Notes: generated from the letters alone by a model not told the origin. Shown: positions 1 through 9,202, counted from the first letter of the stretch. The stretch: DNA of 64,000 nt from Cohnella candidum (GCF_003713065.1 NZ_CP033433.1:3845001-3909000); one strand, 5' to 3'. Numbers and translations: made by a program.

Positions 1-1394
1 GCGAATAGGATACCCAGCACGCCGATCGCGGTCATCCATTTCATCGAACCGAACAGTCCGAGGAACGCCAGAAACTCCCCGACGAAGCCCGAAAGTCCGG
101 GCAATCCGAGCGATGCCAGCCCCGCGGTCAGCAAAATGCCCGACAAGAACGGCACCGATTTCGCCAACCCGCCCAAATCCTCAAGCTGCGTCGTGCCCGT
201 ACGTTCGTACAAGCTGCCGACGAGCAGGAACAGCAACGCCGAAATGAGGCCGTGAGAGACGGATTGGTAAACCGCGCCCTGCAAGCCGACCTCGTTCAAA
301 GACGCGAGACCGAGAAGCACGATGCCCATGTGGCTGATACTGGAGTAGGCCAGCACGAGCTTGAACTCCTTCTGCACGCAAGCCAGCACGGCACCGTACA
401 GGATGTTGATGACGCCGAGCAGCGCGATGACCGTCGACCAATCGTCAAGCTGAGCCGGAAGCAACCCCGCTCCGAAGCGGATCAGACCGTAGACGCCCAT
501 TTTGAGCAGAACGCCGGAGTGGATCATGACGATGGAAGGCGGCGCCTCCGTATGGACGCGCAGCATCCACGTATGGAGCGGGAAAATCGGAATCTTGATG
601 CCGAACGCGACCAGAAGCAGAATGAAGGCCGTCCACTTCAGGTTGCCGGACAAATAGACGCCGAGACCGACGGACTGAGCATTGTTCGCGTAAGAGGCCG
701 GATCCGCCAAGTTTTTGAGCAGAACGTCGTAACTGCCGCTGAACTGCACGGCGAATCCGCTGTCCGACCCCACGGCGGTAAAGCCGGCCGTCGCGATGAG
801 AATCAGGAATCCGAGCAGCATGGCCGCGGAGCCTACTCCGTTGTAAACCAGGAACTTCGTCGCCGCTTTCTCGCGGCCGAAGTAGCCCCAGATGCCGATC
901 AAGAAGAACATCGGGATCAGCGTGAGTTCGAAGAAGATGAAGAACTCGATCAGGTCGCGGGCGAGGAAAACGCCGTACATGCCGGTTTCCAGCAAGAGAA
1001 ACAGCGCATAATAAGTTTTCCAGCGCTTCCGGATATGGACCGAGGCGAGCACGGCCATCGCCGACACGATCGACGACAACAGCAGCAGCGGAAGCGAAAT
1101 GCCGTCCACCGCGAGAGAATAGTCGAACGCCAGCTGCATCGACGTGATGCTGGTATCCACTTCTTTGTTCAGCGGAATGGTCAACCAAGTGTAATGTTCG
1201 GCGAACGCTCCGCCTCCCACCCCAGGCTGGTAGGCCGCGAACAGCCACAAGCACAAGGCAAGCGGAATGAGCGTGAACACGAGCGCCGCGGTTCTGAGCC
1301 AAGCGCTCCGCTGCGCGGGCAGCAGAAGCACGAGCAAGGCGCCGACCAATGGAGACAACAGAATGAGCGATAAGACCGGAATGTCCTCGAGCAT
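1..1394 (-). CDS. nuoM: NADH-quinone oxidoreductase subunit M (partial)
   Basis: Antiporter-like, proton-pumping membrane subunit of respiratory complex I. The reverse strand read from the ATG at 1394-1392 starts MLEDIPVLSLILLSPLVGAL and stays open to the window edge (464 codons). It carries the conserved membrane glutamate in FFELTLIP (about residue 156) and the HTWMLRVHTEAPPS loop typical of NuoM. The start shares one base with the nuoL stop (TAATG), so the two are translationally coupled. Only the C-terminal part is missing, cut by the window. nuoN would be expected next, outside the window (inference). Confidence 0.95.
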   Translation of the reverse strand, partial: MLEDIPVLSLILLSPLVGALLVLLLPAQRSAWLRTAALVFTLIPLALCLWLFAAYQPGVGGGAFAEHYTWLTIPLNKEVDTSITSMQLAFDYSLAVDGISLPLLLLSSIVSAMAVLASVHIRKRWKTYYALFLLLETGMYGVFLARDLIEFFIFFELTLIPMFFLIGIWGYFGREKAATKFLVYNGVGSAAMLLGFLILIATAGFTAVGSDSGFAVQFSGSYDVLLKNLADPASYANNAQSVGLGVYLSGNLKWTAFILLLVAFGIKIPIFPLHTWMLRVHTEAPPSIVMIHSGVLLKMGVYGLIRFGAGLLPAQLDDWSTVIALLGVINILYGAVLACVQKEFKLVLAYSSISHMGIVLLGLASLNEVGLQGAVYQSVSHGLISALLFLLVGSLYERTGTTQLEDLGGLAKSVPFLSGILLTAGLASLGLPGLSGFVGEFLAFLGLFGSMKWMTAIGVLGILF

Positions 1395-3259
1395 TACCAG
1401 AACCTCCTTCCGGCGATCGCGAGAGCAAGAATGACAAGGCCGATGAGCGCCGTGAGGACGTAACCTTGCACTTGGCCGCTTTGCAGCCGCGAGTTCAGTC
1501 GGCCGAGGGCCGATACGGAGTAGCCCGTCATCCGGACGGCTCCGTCGATCACGTAATCGTCGAAGGCGTTCAGCAGCTTGCCGAGTCCTTCAAGCGGTTT
1601 CACGAAAATCGCATGGTACAGTTCGTCGATGTAATATTTGCGCTCCAGCAATCGGACGAGACCCGGAACCCGGGACGACACGATGTCCCGGCGAAGCGTG
1701 CCTTTCGCGTAGATCAGCCATCCGATGTAGATGCCCAGAAGACCCACGGCGGCGGAGACGACGATCACCAAAGCGCTGCCATGCTCTTGTTCGGCATTGC
1801 CCGTCAGCCATTCGCCGAACCAACCGTTAAACGGCGTTTGCACGAAACCGGCGACGACGGCCAACACGGCCAGCACGAGCAGCGGAACGGTCATGACGGC
1901 TGGAGATTCGTGCGCTTCCGCGTCGTTTCTCGGCTGGCCCGTGAAGACCAGGAAGAACAGGCGCGCCATGTACAGTGCCGTGAAGAAGGCGGCAATGGCT
2001 CCGACCACGAAGTAAATCGGGTTCGCGTCCATCGCTGCGGTAAGAATCGCGTCTTTGGACCAGAAGCCGGCGAACGGCGGGATTCCCGACAGCGCCAGGG
2101 CGCCGATGCCGAACGTCCAAGCCGTGATTTTCATTTTGCCGCCGAGCCCGCCCATTTCGCGGATGTCCTGCGTATGTACGCCGTGGATGACGCTGCCCGC
2201 CCCGAGGAACAGCAGCGCTTTGAAGAAGGCGTGCGTGAACAGATGGAACATCGCGCCGGTGACGGAACCGACCCCGAGCGCCAGCATCATGTAGCCGAGC
2301 TGGCTGACGGTGGAGTAAGCCAGGATGCGCTTGATGTCGTTCTGTGCTAGGCCAATTGTCGCGGCGAAAATCGCGGTGAATGCGCCGATGATCGCGACGG
2401 TGTCCATGGCCGCTTGGGAAGCATGGAAAACATCAAAAGTCCGCGTAACGAGGAATACGCCGGCCGCGACCATCGTGGCGGCGTGGATCAGCGCACTGAT
2501 CGGCGTAGGGCCTTCCATCGCGTCCGGAAGCCACACATGCAGCGGGAACTGACCGGATTTGCCGACAGCGCCGAGGAAAATCAGCAGCGCGATCAACGTG
2601 GTGATGCCCGTCGAAATGACGCCCGTCTGATTGCCGAACACGTTGTGCAGGTTCGTGAAGTCCAGCTCATGGTTCGGCATGTACCAGAACAGGAGCAGGA
2701 TGGCGATCAGCAGACCGAGGTCCCCGATCCGGGTGACGATGAACGCCTTCTTGGCGGCGGCCTTCGCTTCCGGCTTGTGGAACCAGAACCCGACCAGCAG
2801 GAACGAGCAGACGCCGACGAGTTCCCAGAAAATATACATCGTCAGCAGATTGTAGGAAAGAACGAGTCCGAGCATCGAGCTGGTGAACAGCGCGACGTAG
2901 GCGAAGAAAGTGGAAATCCTTTCGTCGTCCTTCATATAGCCTTGGGAGTACAGATTGACGAGGAAGCTGACCAGCGTTACGACGACGAGCATCAGGCTCG
3001 TCAGGTTCGTCACTTCGAAACCGAGCGGCAGCGTGAAATTGCCGGCCTGGATCCAATCGAAGTGGCTGCTGTACTCTTCCGCCGTTCCCGATAAACGCTG
3101 ACCCGCGATGATTAAGGACAGGATCAGGGAAATCAGGCTGGCGATCGTTCCGATCCAAGCGCCCGTGCGCCCAGCCCCGCGGCCCATAGCCGTCAGGACG
3201 GCGAACGCCGCGGCCGGGATGAGCGGAACGAGCCAGGCGTATTCTGCCATGGAACTCAT
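1394..3259 (-). CDS. nuoL: NADH-quinone oxidoreductase subunit L
   Basis: Largest antiporter-like subunit of complex I, 621 residues, close to the family's usual length, with many hydrophobic segments throughout. The block MYIFWELVGVCSFLLVGFW carries the key glutamate of the channel, and GQFPLHVWLPDAMEGPTPIS with the following SALIHAATMVAAGV block is the diagnostic NuoL/MrpA motif. The C-terminus has the long amphipathic and final membrane helices expected for L (ending LALAIAGRRFW). The start ATG at 3259 is preceded by GGAGG six bases upstream. It lies 3 bp after nuoK and shares a base with nuoM, inside a single operon. Confidence 0.97.
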   Translation of the reverse strand: MSSMAEYAWLVPLIPAAAFAVLTAMGRGAGRTGAWIGTIASLISLILSLIIAGQRLSGTAEEYSSHFDWIQAGNFTLPLGFEVTNLTSLMLVVVTLVSFLVNLYSQGYMKDDERISTFFAYVALFTSSMLGLVLSYNLLTMYIFWELVGVCSFLLVGFWFHKPEAKAAAKKAFIVTRIGDLGLLIAILLLFWYMPNHELDFTNLHNVFGNQTGVISTGITTLIALLIFLGAVGKSGQFPLHVWLPDAMEGPTPISALIHAATMVAAGVFLVTRTFDVFHASQAAMDTVAIIGAFTAIFAATIGLAQNDIKRILAYSTVSQLGYMMLALGVGSVTGAMFHLFTHAFFKALLFLGAGSVIHGVHTQDIREMGGLGGKMKITAWTFGIGALALSGIPPFAGFWSKDAILTAAMDANPIYFVVGAIAAFFTALYMARLFFLVFTGQPRNDAEAHESPAVMTVPLLVLAVLAVVAGFVQTPFNGWFGEWLTGNAEQEHGSALVIVVSAAVGLLGIYIGWLIYAKGTLRRDIVSSRVPGLVRLLERKYYIDELYHAIFVKPLEGLGKLLNAFDDYVIDGAVRMTGYSVSALGRLNSRLQSGQVQGYVLTALIGLVILALAIAGRRFW

Positions 3260-3262
3260 GCG

Positions 3263-3571
3263 CTACCTCCTCAACTCGTCGAATTCGTCCACGTTCACGG
3301 AGGTCCGGGCGCGGTAGATCGCCACCAGGATCGCAACGCCGACGGCGGCCTCGGCCGCGGCGACGGTCATCGTGAAGAGAGAGAAAATTTGTCCGGCGAG
3401 CGAAGGATGCACGCCGTATTTGGAGAACGCGACCAGATTCAGGTTCACCGCGTTCAGCATCAATTCGATGGACAGCAGAACGATAATGGCATTGCGTTTC
3501 GTCAGGACGCCGTACAGACCGACGCAGAACAGGACGGCGGCCAGCGTCAGGTAGGAGGCGAGCATGTTCAT
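3263..3571 (-). CDS. nuoK: NADH-quinone oxidoreductase subunit K
   Basis: Small membrane subunit of the complex I proton path, 102 residues with three hydrophobic helices. The motif [16 protein letters not shown] contains the conserved helix-2 glutamate of NuoK, and the last helix has [17 protein letters not shown] with the second conserved glutamate. Its ATG overlaps the nuoJ stop by four bases (ATGA), indicating translational coupling. Size, motif and position between nuoJ and nuoL make the call firm. Confidence 0.97.
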   Translation of the reverse strand: MNMLASYLTLAAVLFCVGLYGVLTKRNAIIVLLSIELMLNAVNLNLVAFSKYGVHPSLAGQIFSLFTMTVAAAEAAVGVAILVAIYRARTSVNVDEFDELRR

Positions 3572-4089
3572 TGCGGATCCTCCTCCTTCTTGGCGAGCGC
3601 GATCGCGCCGATGAAGGCGACCGTGAGCAACACGGAAACGAGCTCAAACGGAATCGCCATCTGCGTGAACAGCAGTTTCCCGATTTCACGCGTGCTGTCG
3701 GCCGGCAGATTGCCGACTTCCGTAGGGAAATCGGCGTCGCGGATCGCGAAGATCAGAATGCCGAGCAAGCACAGGCACCCGATCGCGGCCAGCGTTTCGA
3801 GCAGCGGCCGTGTCGGCTCCTGCCCTTCGCCCTGGTGTTTGGTCATCATGATGCCGAAAATCATCAGGATCGTAATCGCGCCGACGTACAGCAGCACTTG
3901 GACGAAAGCGACGAATTCGGCGTCAAGCACCACGTACAAGCCGGCCAGCGAAATGAACGTGAACGCGAGGGATATCGCCATGTGCACGACTTTCGTGAAG
4001 TTCAGCGCCAGCACTGCGCCGACGATCGCGCAAACCGCGAGGACGAAGAAGGCGACGAACTCCCCCGTCAAATCGATGTTGAAATTCAT
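3568..4089 (-). CDS. nuoJ: NADH-quinone oxidoreductase subunit J
   Basis: Membrane subunit J of complex I, 173 residues with about five hydrophobic segments. The start chosen is the ATG at 4089 ([20 protein letters not shown]), which overlaps the nuoI stop by four bases; the same frame stays open 105 codons further upstream but only as an out-of-frame shadow of nuoI. The [19 protein letters not shown] helix is characteristic of NuoJ. A Lys/Glu-rich tail (KKEEDPQ) closes the protein and overlaps nuoK. Confidence 0.95.
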   Translation of the reverse strand: MNFNIDLTGEFVAFFVLAVCAIVGAVLALNFTKVVHMAISLAFTFISLAGLYVVLDAEFVAFVQVLLYVGAITILMIFGIMMTKHQGEGQEPTRPLLETLAAIGCLCLLGILIFAIRDADFPTEVGNLPADSTREIGKLLFTQMAIPFELVSVLLTVAFIGAIALAKKEEDPQ

Positions 4090-4538
4090 TCGCCTTTGGC
4101 TCCCCTCTGGGGCGCCCCGATATTGTTGTTGTCCTGGCGGACGTTCTCGGTGTTGCTGCCCAGCCATTTGAGGTCCTTGAACAAGTCGTCCCGGCTGTAA
4201 GCGGCGAGCTCGAAATTGTTCGTCATGACGATCGCCTCGGTCGGACAGACCTCCGTGCACAGGTCGCACAGGATGCAAATCTCGAAATTGATGTCGAACG
4301 TGTCGAGGACTTTGCCCTTCTTCTCCGGATCCGGATTGGGTTTGCCGGTAAGCGTTATGCAATCCGTCGGGCAGATCCGCGCGCATTGGTTGCACACGAT
4401 GCATTTATCCTCGTCCACGTACTGGATTCCGCGGAACCGGTCCGGCATCTCGATCGGAACGTCGGGATAGGACAAGGTTACTTTTTTGGCACCCAGCGTC
4501 TTGAGCGTAACGCCGAGGCCTTTGATCATCCCTTTCAT
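4086..4538 (-). CDS. nuoI: NADH-quinone oxidoreductase subunit I (2x[4Fe-4S])
   Basis: Peripheral-arm subunit that carries electrons to the quinone site. It has two ferredoxin-type CxxCxxCxxxCP motifs, C46/C49/C52/C56 and C88/C91/C94/C98, the ligands of clusters N6a and N6b. At 150 residues it is a normal, slightly short NuoI. It begins four bases after nuoH ends and overlaps nuoJ by four bases. Soluble, membrane-associated on the cytoplasmic face (family knowledge). Confidence 0.97.
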   Translation of the reverse strand: MKGMIKGLGVTLKTLGAKKVTLSYPDVPIEMPDRFRGIQYVDEDKCIVCNQCARICPTDCITLTGKPNPDPEKKGKVLDTFDINFEICILCDLCTEVCPTEAIVMTNNFELAAYSRDDLFKDLKWLGSNTENVRQDNNNIGAPQRGAKGE

Positions 4539-4542
4539 GTCG

Positions 4543-5559
4543 TCAACCTCCCATTCCGAACAATTCGATGCAAGCGGCCGTGATGAAAATGTTGAGGATG
4601 GCGAGCGGCAGCAGCACTTTCCAAGCCAGTCCCATCAGCTGGTCGACGCGCAGGCGCGGGAACGTCGCCCGGATCCAGAACAGGCAGAACACGATAAACG
4701 AGAACTTCAGGAAAAACCAGATGATGCCCGGAATGAAGTCGAGCTGAGGAATCGGAGGATTCCAGCCGCCCAGGAAAAGCAGCGTCGTCAGGCTCGCGAT
4801 GGCGTAGACGTACACGTACTCCGACAGCATGAAGAACGCGAACCGGAATCCGCTGTACTCGACGTGGTAACCGGCGACCAGCTCCGACTCGGCTTCCGGA
4901 AGGTCGAACGGCGTGCGGTTCAGCTCCGAAATCGCGGCGATGACGAAGACCGCGAAGCCGACGATCTGGGGCAGGAAGTTCCAGTGCCAAAAGTACCCTG
5001 CCTGAGCAGAAACGATGTCGCGCAGATTCAGGCTTCCGGCGAGCATGACGCAGCCGACGACGGAGATGACGAGCGGAACCTCGTAGCTGATCATCTGCGC
5101 GGCGGAGCGCATGCCCCCGAGCAGGGCGTATTTGTTGTTCGACGCCCAGCCGCCGATCACGATCGCGATGGTCGTGATGCCGGAGAGCGCGATGTAATAC
5201 AGGAAGCCGATGTTCAGGTCGGCGAATTGCAGGTTTTGGCTGTACGGGATGAACGCGAGCACCACGAACGACGGGACGAACGCCAGAATCGGCGCCAAAA
5301 CGAAAAGCCCGCGGTCGGCTTTAGCCGGGATCGTGTCTTCCTTGAGCAGCAGCTTGGCGACGTCCGCCACCGACTGCAGCAGGCCGAGCGGACCGGTCCG
5401 GTTGGGGCCTTTGCGGAATTGCATCCAGCCGATGAATTTCCGTTCGAAATAGATGGCGTACGTTACGAACAACAGTACGAACGCCAGAAGGACGACGGCC
5501 CCGATGACGTAAATGGCCGCGCTGCCCCAGCTCAGTGGCTCGTTGATCCAATGCTCCAT
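4543..5559 (-). CDS. nuoH: NADH-quinone oxidoreductase subunit H
   Basis: Membrane subunit forming part of the quinone-binding chamber of complex I, 338 residues with about eight hydrophobic helices. Diagnostic motifs are YFERKFIGWMQFRKGPNRTG near residue 45 and the acidic loop NRTPFDLPEAESELVAGYHV, which lines the quinone entrance. The ATG shares one base with the nuoD stop (TGATG). Length and motifs match the family. Confidence 0.97.
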   Translation of the reverse strand: MEHWINEPLSWGSAAIYVIGAVVLLAFVLLFVTYAIYFERKFIGWMQFRKGPNRTGPLGLLQSVADVAKLLLKEDTIPAKADRGLFVLAPILAFVPSFVVLAFIPYSQNLQFADLNIGFLYYIALSGITTIAIVIGGWASNNKYALLGGMRSAAQMISYEVPLVISVVGCVMLAGSLNLRDIVSAQAGYFWHWNFLPQIVGFAVFVIAAISELNRTPFDLPEAESELVAGYHVEYSGFRFAFFMLSEYVYVYAIASLTTLLFLGGWNPPIPQLDFIPGIIWFFLKFSFIVFCLFWIRATFPRLRVDQLMGLAWKVLLPLAILNIFITAACIELFGMGG

Positions 5560-6659
5560 CAGCAGTCGACCTCCCCGAGGACGATATCGATGCCGCCGAG
5601 AATCGTGACCAGGTTCGTCATGCTCTCGCCGACGAGGAGCTTGGGCAGGATTTGCAGGTTCACGAAGGATGGCCTGCGGAACTTCAGCCGGTATGGCTCA
5701 GCTTTGCCCTTGGAGACGATGTGGCAGCCGATTTCGCCGCGCGGCGATTCGATGCGCACGTAAATCTCTCCGCCCGGCGGCCGGATGACGCGCGGCACTT
5801 TGCCCATCGTTTCCCCTTCCGCCGGGAACTGCTCGAGCGCTTGCTCCAGGATGCGGATGCTTTGCTCGATCTCTCCCATGCGGCAGAGGTAGCGGTCGTA
5901 GCAATCGCCGTTCTTGCCCGTGACGACGTCGAACTCGAAACGGCTGTACAAGCTGTACGGTTCGGTTTTGCGAAGGTCCCAATCCACGCCAGTGGACCGC
6001 AGGTTCGCGCCGGACAAGCCGTAAGCGATCGCCGTGTCCGCGTCGTATTTACCGATGCCTTTGATCCGGGACAGGAAAATTTCGTTGCCGCTGACGAGGT
6101 TGTGGTACTCGTCGAGGCGCAGGCGCATGTCTTTCACGAATTGCTTCGCGCGGTCGATCCAGCCCTCCGGGGCATCCCATTTGACGCCGCCGACGCGCAT
6201 GTAGTTGTAAGTGAGGCGCGCGCCGCACAGTTCGTTGAACAGCTGGAGGATGCGCTCGCGGTCGCTGAAGGCGAACAGGAACGGGCTCATCGCCCCGATG
6301 TCGAGCAAGTACGTTCCCCACCATACGAGGTGGCTGGCGATCCGCTGCAGCTCCATCACGATCAGGCGCAGGAATTCCGCGCGTTCCGGAATTTCGATCT
6401 GCATCATTTTCTCGACGGCATGGCAGAGCACGTAGTTGTTCGTCATGGCGGACACGTAGTCCATCCGGTCGGTATAAGGAATGATTTGGGTAAAGTTCAG
6501 GTTTTCGGCCAGCTTCTCGGTCCCGCGGTGCAAATAACCCATGACCGGCGTTGCTTCCGTAATGATTTCCCCGTCGAGCTTGACCACGATCCGGAACACG
6601 CCGTGCGTGCTGGGATGCTGCGGGCCGACGTTCAGCAGCAGTTCTTCGGTACGAATCAC
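5559..6659 (-). CDS. nuoD: NADH-quinone oxidoreductase subunit D (49 kDa)
   Basis: Quinone-site subunit of the peripheral arm, related to NiFe-hydrogenase large subunits. The N-terminal GPQHPSTHG block forms the quinone-binding beta hairpin, followed by MGYLHRGTEKL and YTDRMDYVSAM, all typical of NuoD. Length is 366 residues, as expected for a stand-alone D (not a CD fusion). Translation starts at GTG 6659 with GGAGGTG about nine bases upstream, inside the end of nuoC. It is coupled to nuoH by a one-base overlap. Confidence 0.96.
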   Translation of the reverse strand: MIRTEELLLNVGPQHPSTHGVFRIVVKLDGEIITEATPVMGYLHRGTEKLAENLNFTQIIPYTDRMDYVSAMTNNYVLCHAVEKMMQIEIPERAEFLRLIVMELQRIASHLVWWGTYLLDIGAMSPFLFAFSDRERILQLFNELCGARLTYNYMRVGGVKWDAPEGWIDRAKQFVKDMRLRLDEYHNLVSGNEIFLSRIKGIGKYDADTAIAYGLSGANLRSTGVDWDLRKTEPYSLYSRFEFDVVTGKNGDCYDRYLCRMGEIEQSIRILEQALEQFPAEGETMGKVPRVIRPPGGEIYVRIESPRGEIGCHIVSKGKAEPYRLKFRRPSFVNLQILPKLLVGESMTNLVTILGGIDIVLGEVDC

Positions 6660-6665
6660 GCTAAC

Positions 6666-7568
6666 TTACACCTCCGGGTCGAGCGGGACGTAGTCTTTGC
6701 GGAGCGGATGGCCGACCCAGTCGTCGGGCATCATGATGCGCGTCATGTTGGGATGACCGGGAAAATCGATGCCGAGCAGGTCGTAAATTTCGCGCTCGTT
6801 CCAGTTCGCCGTCTCCCATACGGGGGTGGCGGAAGGAACGGCCGGCTGTTCGCGGTCGGTACGGACCTTGATGCAGTAGGTCTCGCGGCGCTCCATGTTG
6901 AGCGGGTAATACACAACCTCCATGTACGTCTCGTAATCCACTCCGGATACGTTGCGCAGATAGCGGCAGGCGAGTTCTTCGTGCTCGAGGAACAGCCGGG
7001 CGGCTTGCGCCCATCGGTCGTTCTTCACGACGAGCGTCGGAAGATGGTCGTTCAGCTCGTTGATAGACGCTTCTTCAACCGCGTCCTCGGCGACCAGCTC
7101 CCTCAGGAGGGCGACGGCCCGGTCCAGCCGGGGCTGGTTCGGCGACGGCGGTTTCGGAGGCGGTGGCGGCGCAGCGGCGGCTTCGCCCGCGCCTTCCGCG
7201 GACGCTGGCGCGGCTGCAGGTGCTGCAGCGGGTGCGCCGGCGGCTTCGGCGGCTTTCGCCATGGCTGCGGCGGCCTTGGCCGCTTCCTTCGCGGCGAGAG
7301 CGGCTGCGCGGCGGGCGGCTTTCTCCTCATCCGTCTCTTTGCGGCGGGGAGCGGCCTCGCCCGACTCACCGGCGGCCGCCGGTGCAGCCGGAGCGGTTTC
7401 GGCAGCAGGCGGCTCTGCCGGAGCTTGAGCGGGCGTTTCCGCCGGCGGCTGCGGGTGAGCTTGCGCTTCGGCAGGCGCCTCGGCTTGAGGCTGCTCTTGC
7501 GCGGGCGTCGCAGGTTGCTGTTCCGGCGCCGCGCCTGCCTCGTTCTCGCGTTTCGGTTCGTCGCTCAT
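6666..7568 (-). CDS. nuoC: NADH-quinone oxidoreductase subunit C with long low-complexity N-terminus
   Basis: Peripheral-arm subunit of complex I. The conserved part is residues 147 to 300 and ends in the family signature around [20 protein letters not shown] and [11 protein letters not shown]. The first 146 residues are an extension made almost only of Ala, Pro, Glu, Gln and Lys, with an Ala/Lys/Glu stretch (about residues 75-110) that could be helical and a Pro-rich end ([10 protein letters not shown]). Stand-alone NuoC proteins in other phyla mostly lack it. The start is fixed by the TGATG overlap with nuoB. The role of the extension is unknown. Confidence 0.95.
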   Translation of the reverse strand: MSDEPKRENEAGAAPEQQPATPAQEQPQAEAPAEAQAHPQPPAETPAQAPAEPPAAETAPAAPAAAGESGEAAPRRKETDEEKAARRAAALAAKEAAKAAAAMAKAAEAAGAPAAAPAAAPASAEGAGEAAAAPPPPPKPPSPNQPRLDRAVALLRELVAEDAVEEASINELNDHLPTLVVKNDRWAQAARLFLEHEELACRYLRNVSGVDYETYMEVVYYPLNMERRETYCIKVRTDREQPAVPSATPVWETANWNEREIYDLLGIDFPGHPNMTRIMMPDDWVGHPLRKDYVPLDPEV

Positions 7569-8083
7569 CAGCCGGTCACCTGCTTCCCGGTCTTGGCTTC
7601 ATAACGGATCTTCTCCTGCAGCTTGTTGATTCCGTAAATGAGGGCGGCAGGGTTGGGCGGACAGCCCGGAATATAGACGTCGACCGGCACGAGCTGGTCC
7701 ACGCCTTTGACGACGGAATACGATTTGACGTACGGGCCGCCGGCCGTCGCGCACGAACCCATCGCGATGACCCACTTCGGTTCCGGCATTTGATCGTACA
7801 GCCGTTTGAGCAGCGGCCCCATTTTTTTGGTGACCGTCCCCGACACGATCATGACGTCCGATTGCCGCGGAGATGTCCGGAACATGACGCCGAACCGGTC
7901 CAAATCGTAGTGGGGCGCCCCGGCGGTCATCATTTCGATGGCGCAGCAGGCCAAACCGAAGGTCAGCGGCCACAGGGAATTGCTCCTGGCCCAGCCCTTC
8001 AACTGCTCGATGGTGCCGAAAAACACGTTGCGTTCGATCTCCTGACGCTCTTCCGGCGTCACCTTCTCTAAATCGAATTCCAT
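7568..8083 (-). CDS. nuoB: NADH-quinone oxidoreductase subunit B (cluster N2)
   Basis: Carries the terminal [4Fe-4S] cluster N2 next to the quinone site. The ligands are visible as the tandem cysteines in [11 protein letters not shown], the cysteine in [10 protein letters not shown] and the one in IPGCPPNP. The ATG at 8083 ([20 protein letters not shown]) gives 171 residues, the normal length; the frame stays open another 37 codons upstream but those overlap nuoA. The start overlaps the nuoA end by 16 bp, and the stop shares a base with nuoC. Confidence 0.97.
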   Translation of the reverse strand: MEFDLEKVTPEERQEIERNVFFGTIEQLKGWARSNSLWPLTFGLACCAIEMMTAGAPHYDLDRFGVMFRTSPRQSDVMIVSGTVTKKMGPLLKRLYDQMPEPKWVIAMGSCATAGGPYVKSYSVVKGVDQLVPVDVYIPGCPPNPAALIYGINKLQEKIRYEAKTGKQVTG

Positions 8084-8439
8084 TGCAGCACCTTCTTCTT
8101 CCAGGCGTAGATCAGGCCGACGAGAAGCAGCCCGACGAATATGACCATTTCCGTCAACGCAAATAAGCCGAGCTGACGATACGCTACGGCCCAAGGGTAG
8201 AGGAAAACGGTTTCGACATCGAAAACGACGAACATGAGAGCATACAAGTAGTAACGCACGTTGAAGCGGATCTGGCTGTCCCCGACGGGATCGTTCCCGC
8301 TTTCGTAAGTCGTCTCTTTATCGGGAGACGGTTTGTGGGGGCGAAGCTGTTTGCCGAGCCAAAGGACGATGATGGGAAATGCGGTGCCCAAGATGACGAA
8401 AATAGCCACGATGACGTACGAATTGATGTACTTCTCCAC
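8068..8439 (-). CDS. nuoA: NADH-quinone oxidoreductase subunit A
   Basis: First gene of the complex I operon. It encodes a 123-residue protein with three membrane helices. The loop [20 protein letters not shown] and the helix [16 protein letters not shown] are NuoA signatures. Translation begins at GTG 8439 with GGAGGT six bases upstream. A promoter lies 72 bases before the start (8511-8539). No nuoE, F or G lies upstream; the neighbour is a divergent lipoprotein gene. Confidence 0.96.
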   Translation of the reverse strand: MEKYINSYVIVAIFVILGTAFPIIVLWLGKQLRPHKPSPDKETTYESGNDPVGDSQIRFNVRYYLYALMFVVFDVETVFLYPWAVAYRQLGLFALTEMVIFVGLLLVGLIYAWKKKVLQWNSI

Positions 8440-8510
8440 CTGCTTACCTCCGCGCTCGAAGATGAGAAAAGCTCCGCCCGGCTTGGCCTGACGGTCATTT
8501 TTCCTTCACA

Positions 8511-8539
8511 ATTATAGCAAATGCTCCCATCGGCGTCCA
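8511..8539 (-). promoter_or_regulatory. Sigma-A promoter of the nuo operon
   Basis: On the reverse strand a perfect -10 TATAAT (8516-8511) follows a -35 TGGACG (8539-8534) with 17-bp spacing. Transcription would start near 8504 and give a leader of about 65 nt before nuoA. Only about 70 bp separate it from the divergent -10 at 8591, so the two promoter regions lie back to back. Confidence 0.7.
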
Positions 8540-8587
8540 TGGAAAAAGCGTTTTCACGTATCCGCTTGGAATGGCTGGGCCCGCGAA

Positions 8588-8596
8588 TGCTATAAT
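8588..8596 (+). promoter_or_regulatory. Extended -10 promoter of the 8620 lipoprotein gene
   Basis: TGCTATAAT is a textbook extended -10 (TGnTATAAT) with no good -35 at 16-18 bp. It predicts a start near 8603, which argues against translation from the TTG at 8599 and for a start at 8605 or 8620. Confidence 0.6.
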
Positions 8597-8619
8597 GGTT
8601 GGCGATGATACGAGAAGGG

Positions 8620-9195
8620 ATGAACAACTTGCACAACCTAAAATCGGCGCTTCGGGCGCCTCGAATGGCTTTCACGCTGCTGCTCGCGGCCGGTTTGACG
8701 ATCGGCCTTGCCGCTTGCGGATCCGGCGGCGCTTCGAACGAAGCGGCTTCCTCTTCACCCGCTGCCGCTACCGCCTCCGCTACGCCGTCAGGCCCAGCGC
8801 CTTCGACTTCCGGGGCGGTCACGCAAGGAAACCCGTATGAAGTCGCCGGCATTACCGATCCCGCGGCATCCCGCAAAATGTTCGAAACCGTAAAAGACGC
8901 CGCCGCACGCAACGACAAGGAACTGGCCGCCGAAAACGCGCTGTACCCGATCCGTGTCAACGTCGGCAAAGTCGCCGTGGAAGTAAAAACGAAAGAGGAT
9001 TTCGTGAGGCAGTACGACCGCATCTTCACCGACAAGGTCCGCAAAGCGCTGGCCGACCAAGACGTAAACAAGCTGTTCGTGAACGACGAAGGCGTCATGG
9101 CCGGCAACGGCGAGGTTTGGTTCGGCGCGACGGCCGATACCCCGCAGCGCTACGGTATCGTCACCGTAAACGTGGGAGAAGCGCAGCGGTATTAA
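8620..9195 (+). CDS. Lipoprotein of unknown function, divergent from nuo
   Basis: Secreted lipid-anchored protein, about 191 residues. The hydrophobic segment MAFTLLLAAGLTIGLAAC ends in a lipobox (LAAC), followed by an Ser/Ala/Pro/Thr-rich linker typical of exported Firmicutes lipoproteins. The folded part (from about residue 80) has no motif I recognise; it contains VNVGKVAVEVKTKEDFVRQYDRIF and ends with a GEVWFGA-type beta segment, as in small extracytoplasmic domains. The start is uncertain: ATG 8605 and ATG 8620 are possible, neither with an ideal ribosome site; 8620 is preceded by GAGAAGGG. Followed by a bidirectional terminator. Confidence 0.8.
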   Translation: MNNLHNLKSALRAPRMAFTLLLAAGLTIGLAACGSGGASNEAASSSPAAATASATPSGPAPSTSGAVTQGNPYEVAGITDPAASRKMFETVKDAAARNDKELAAENALYPIRVNVGKVAVEVKTKEDFVRQYDRIFTDKVRKALADQDVNKLFVNDEGVMAGNGEVWFGATADTPQRYGIVTVNVGEAQRY

Positions 9196-9202
9196 TCCAC
9201 GC

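Noticed and set aside
445-1437. Reverse 330-codon frame over nuoM, suggesting a frameshift
   Set aside because: nuoM itself is open and in frame from 1394 to the window edge, so the other frame is a shadow and no frameshift is needed.
5652-7604. 650-codon forward open frame
   Set aside because: It runs antisense to nuoD and nuoC; no ribosome site or known motif.
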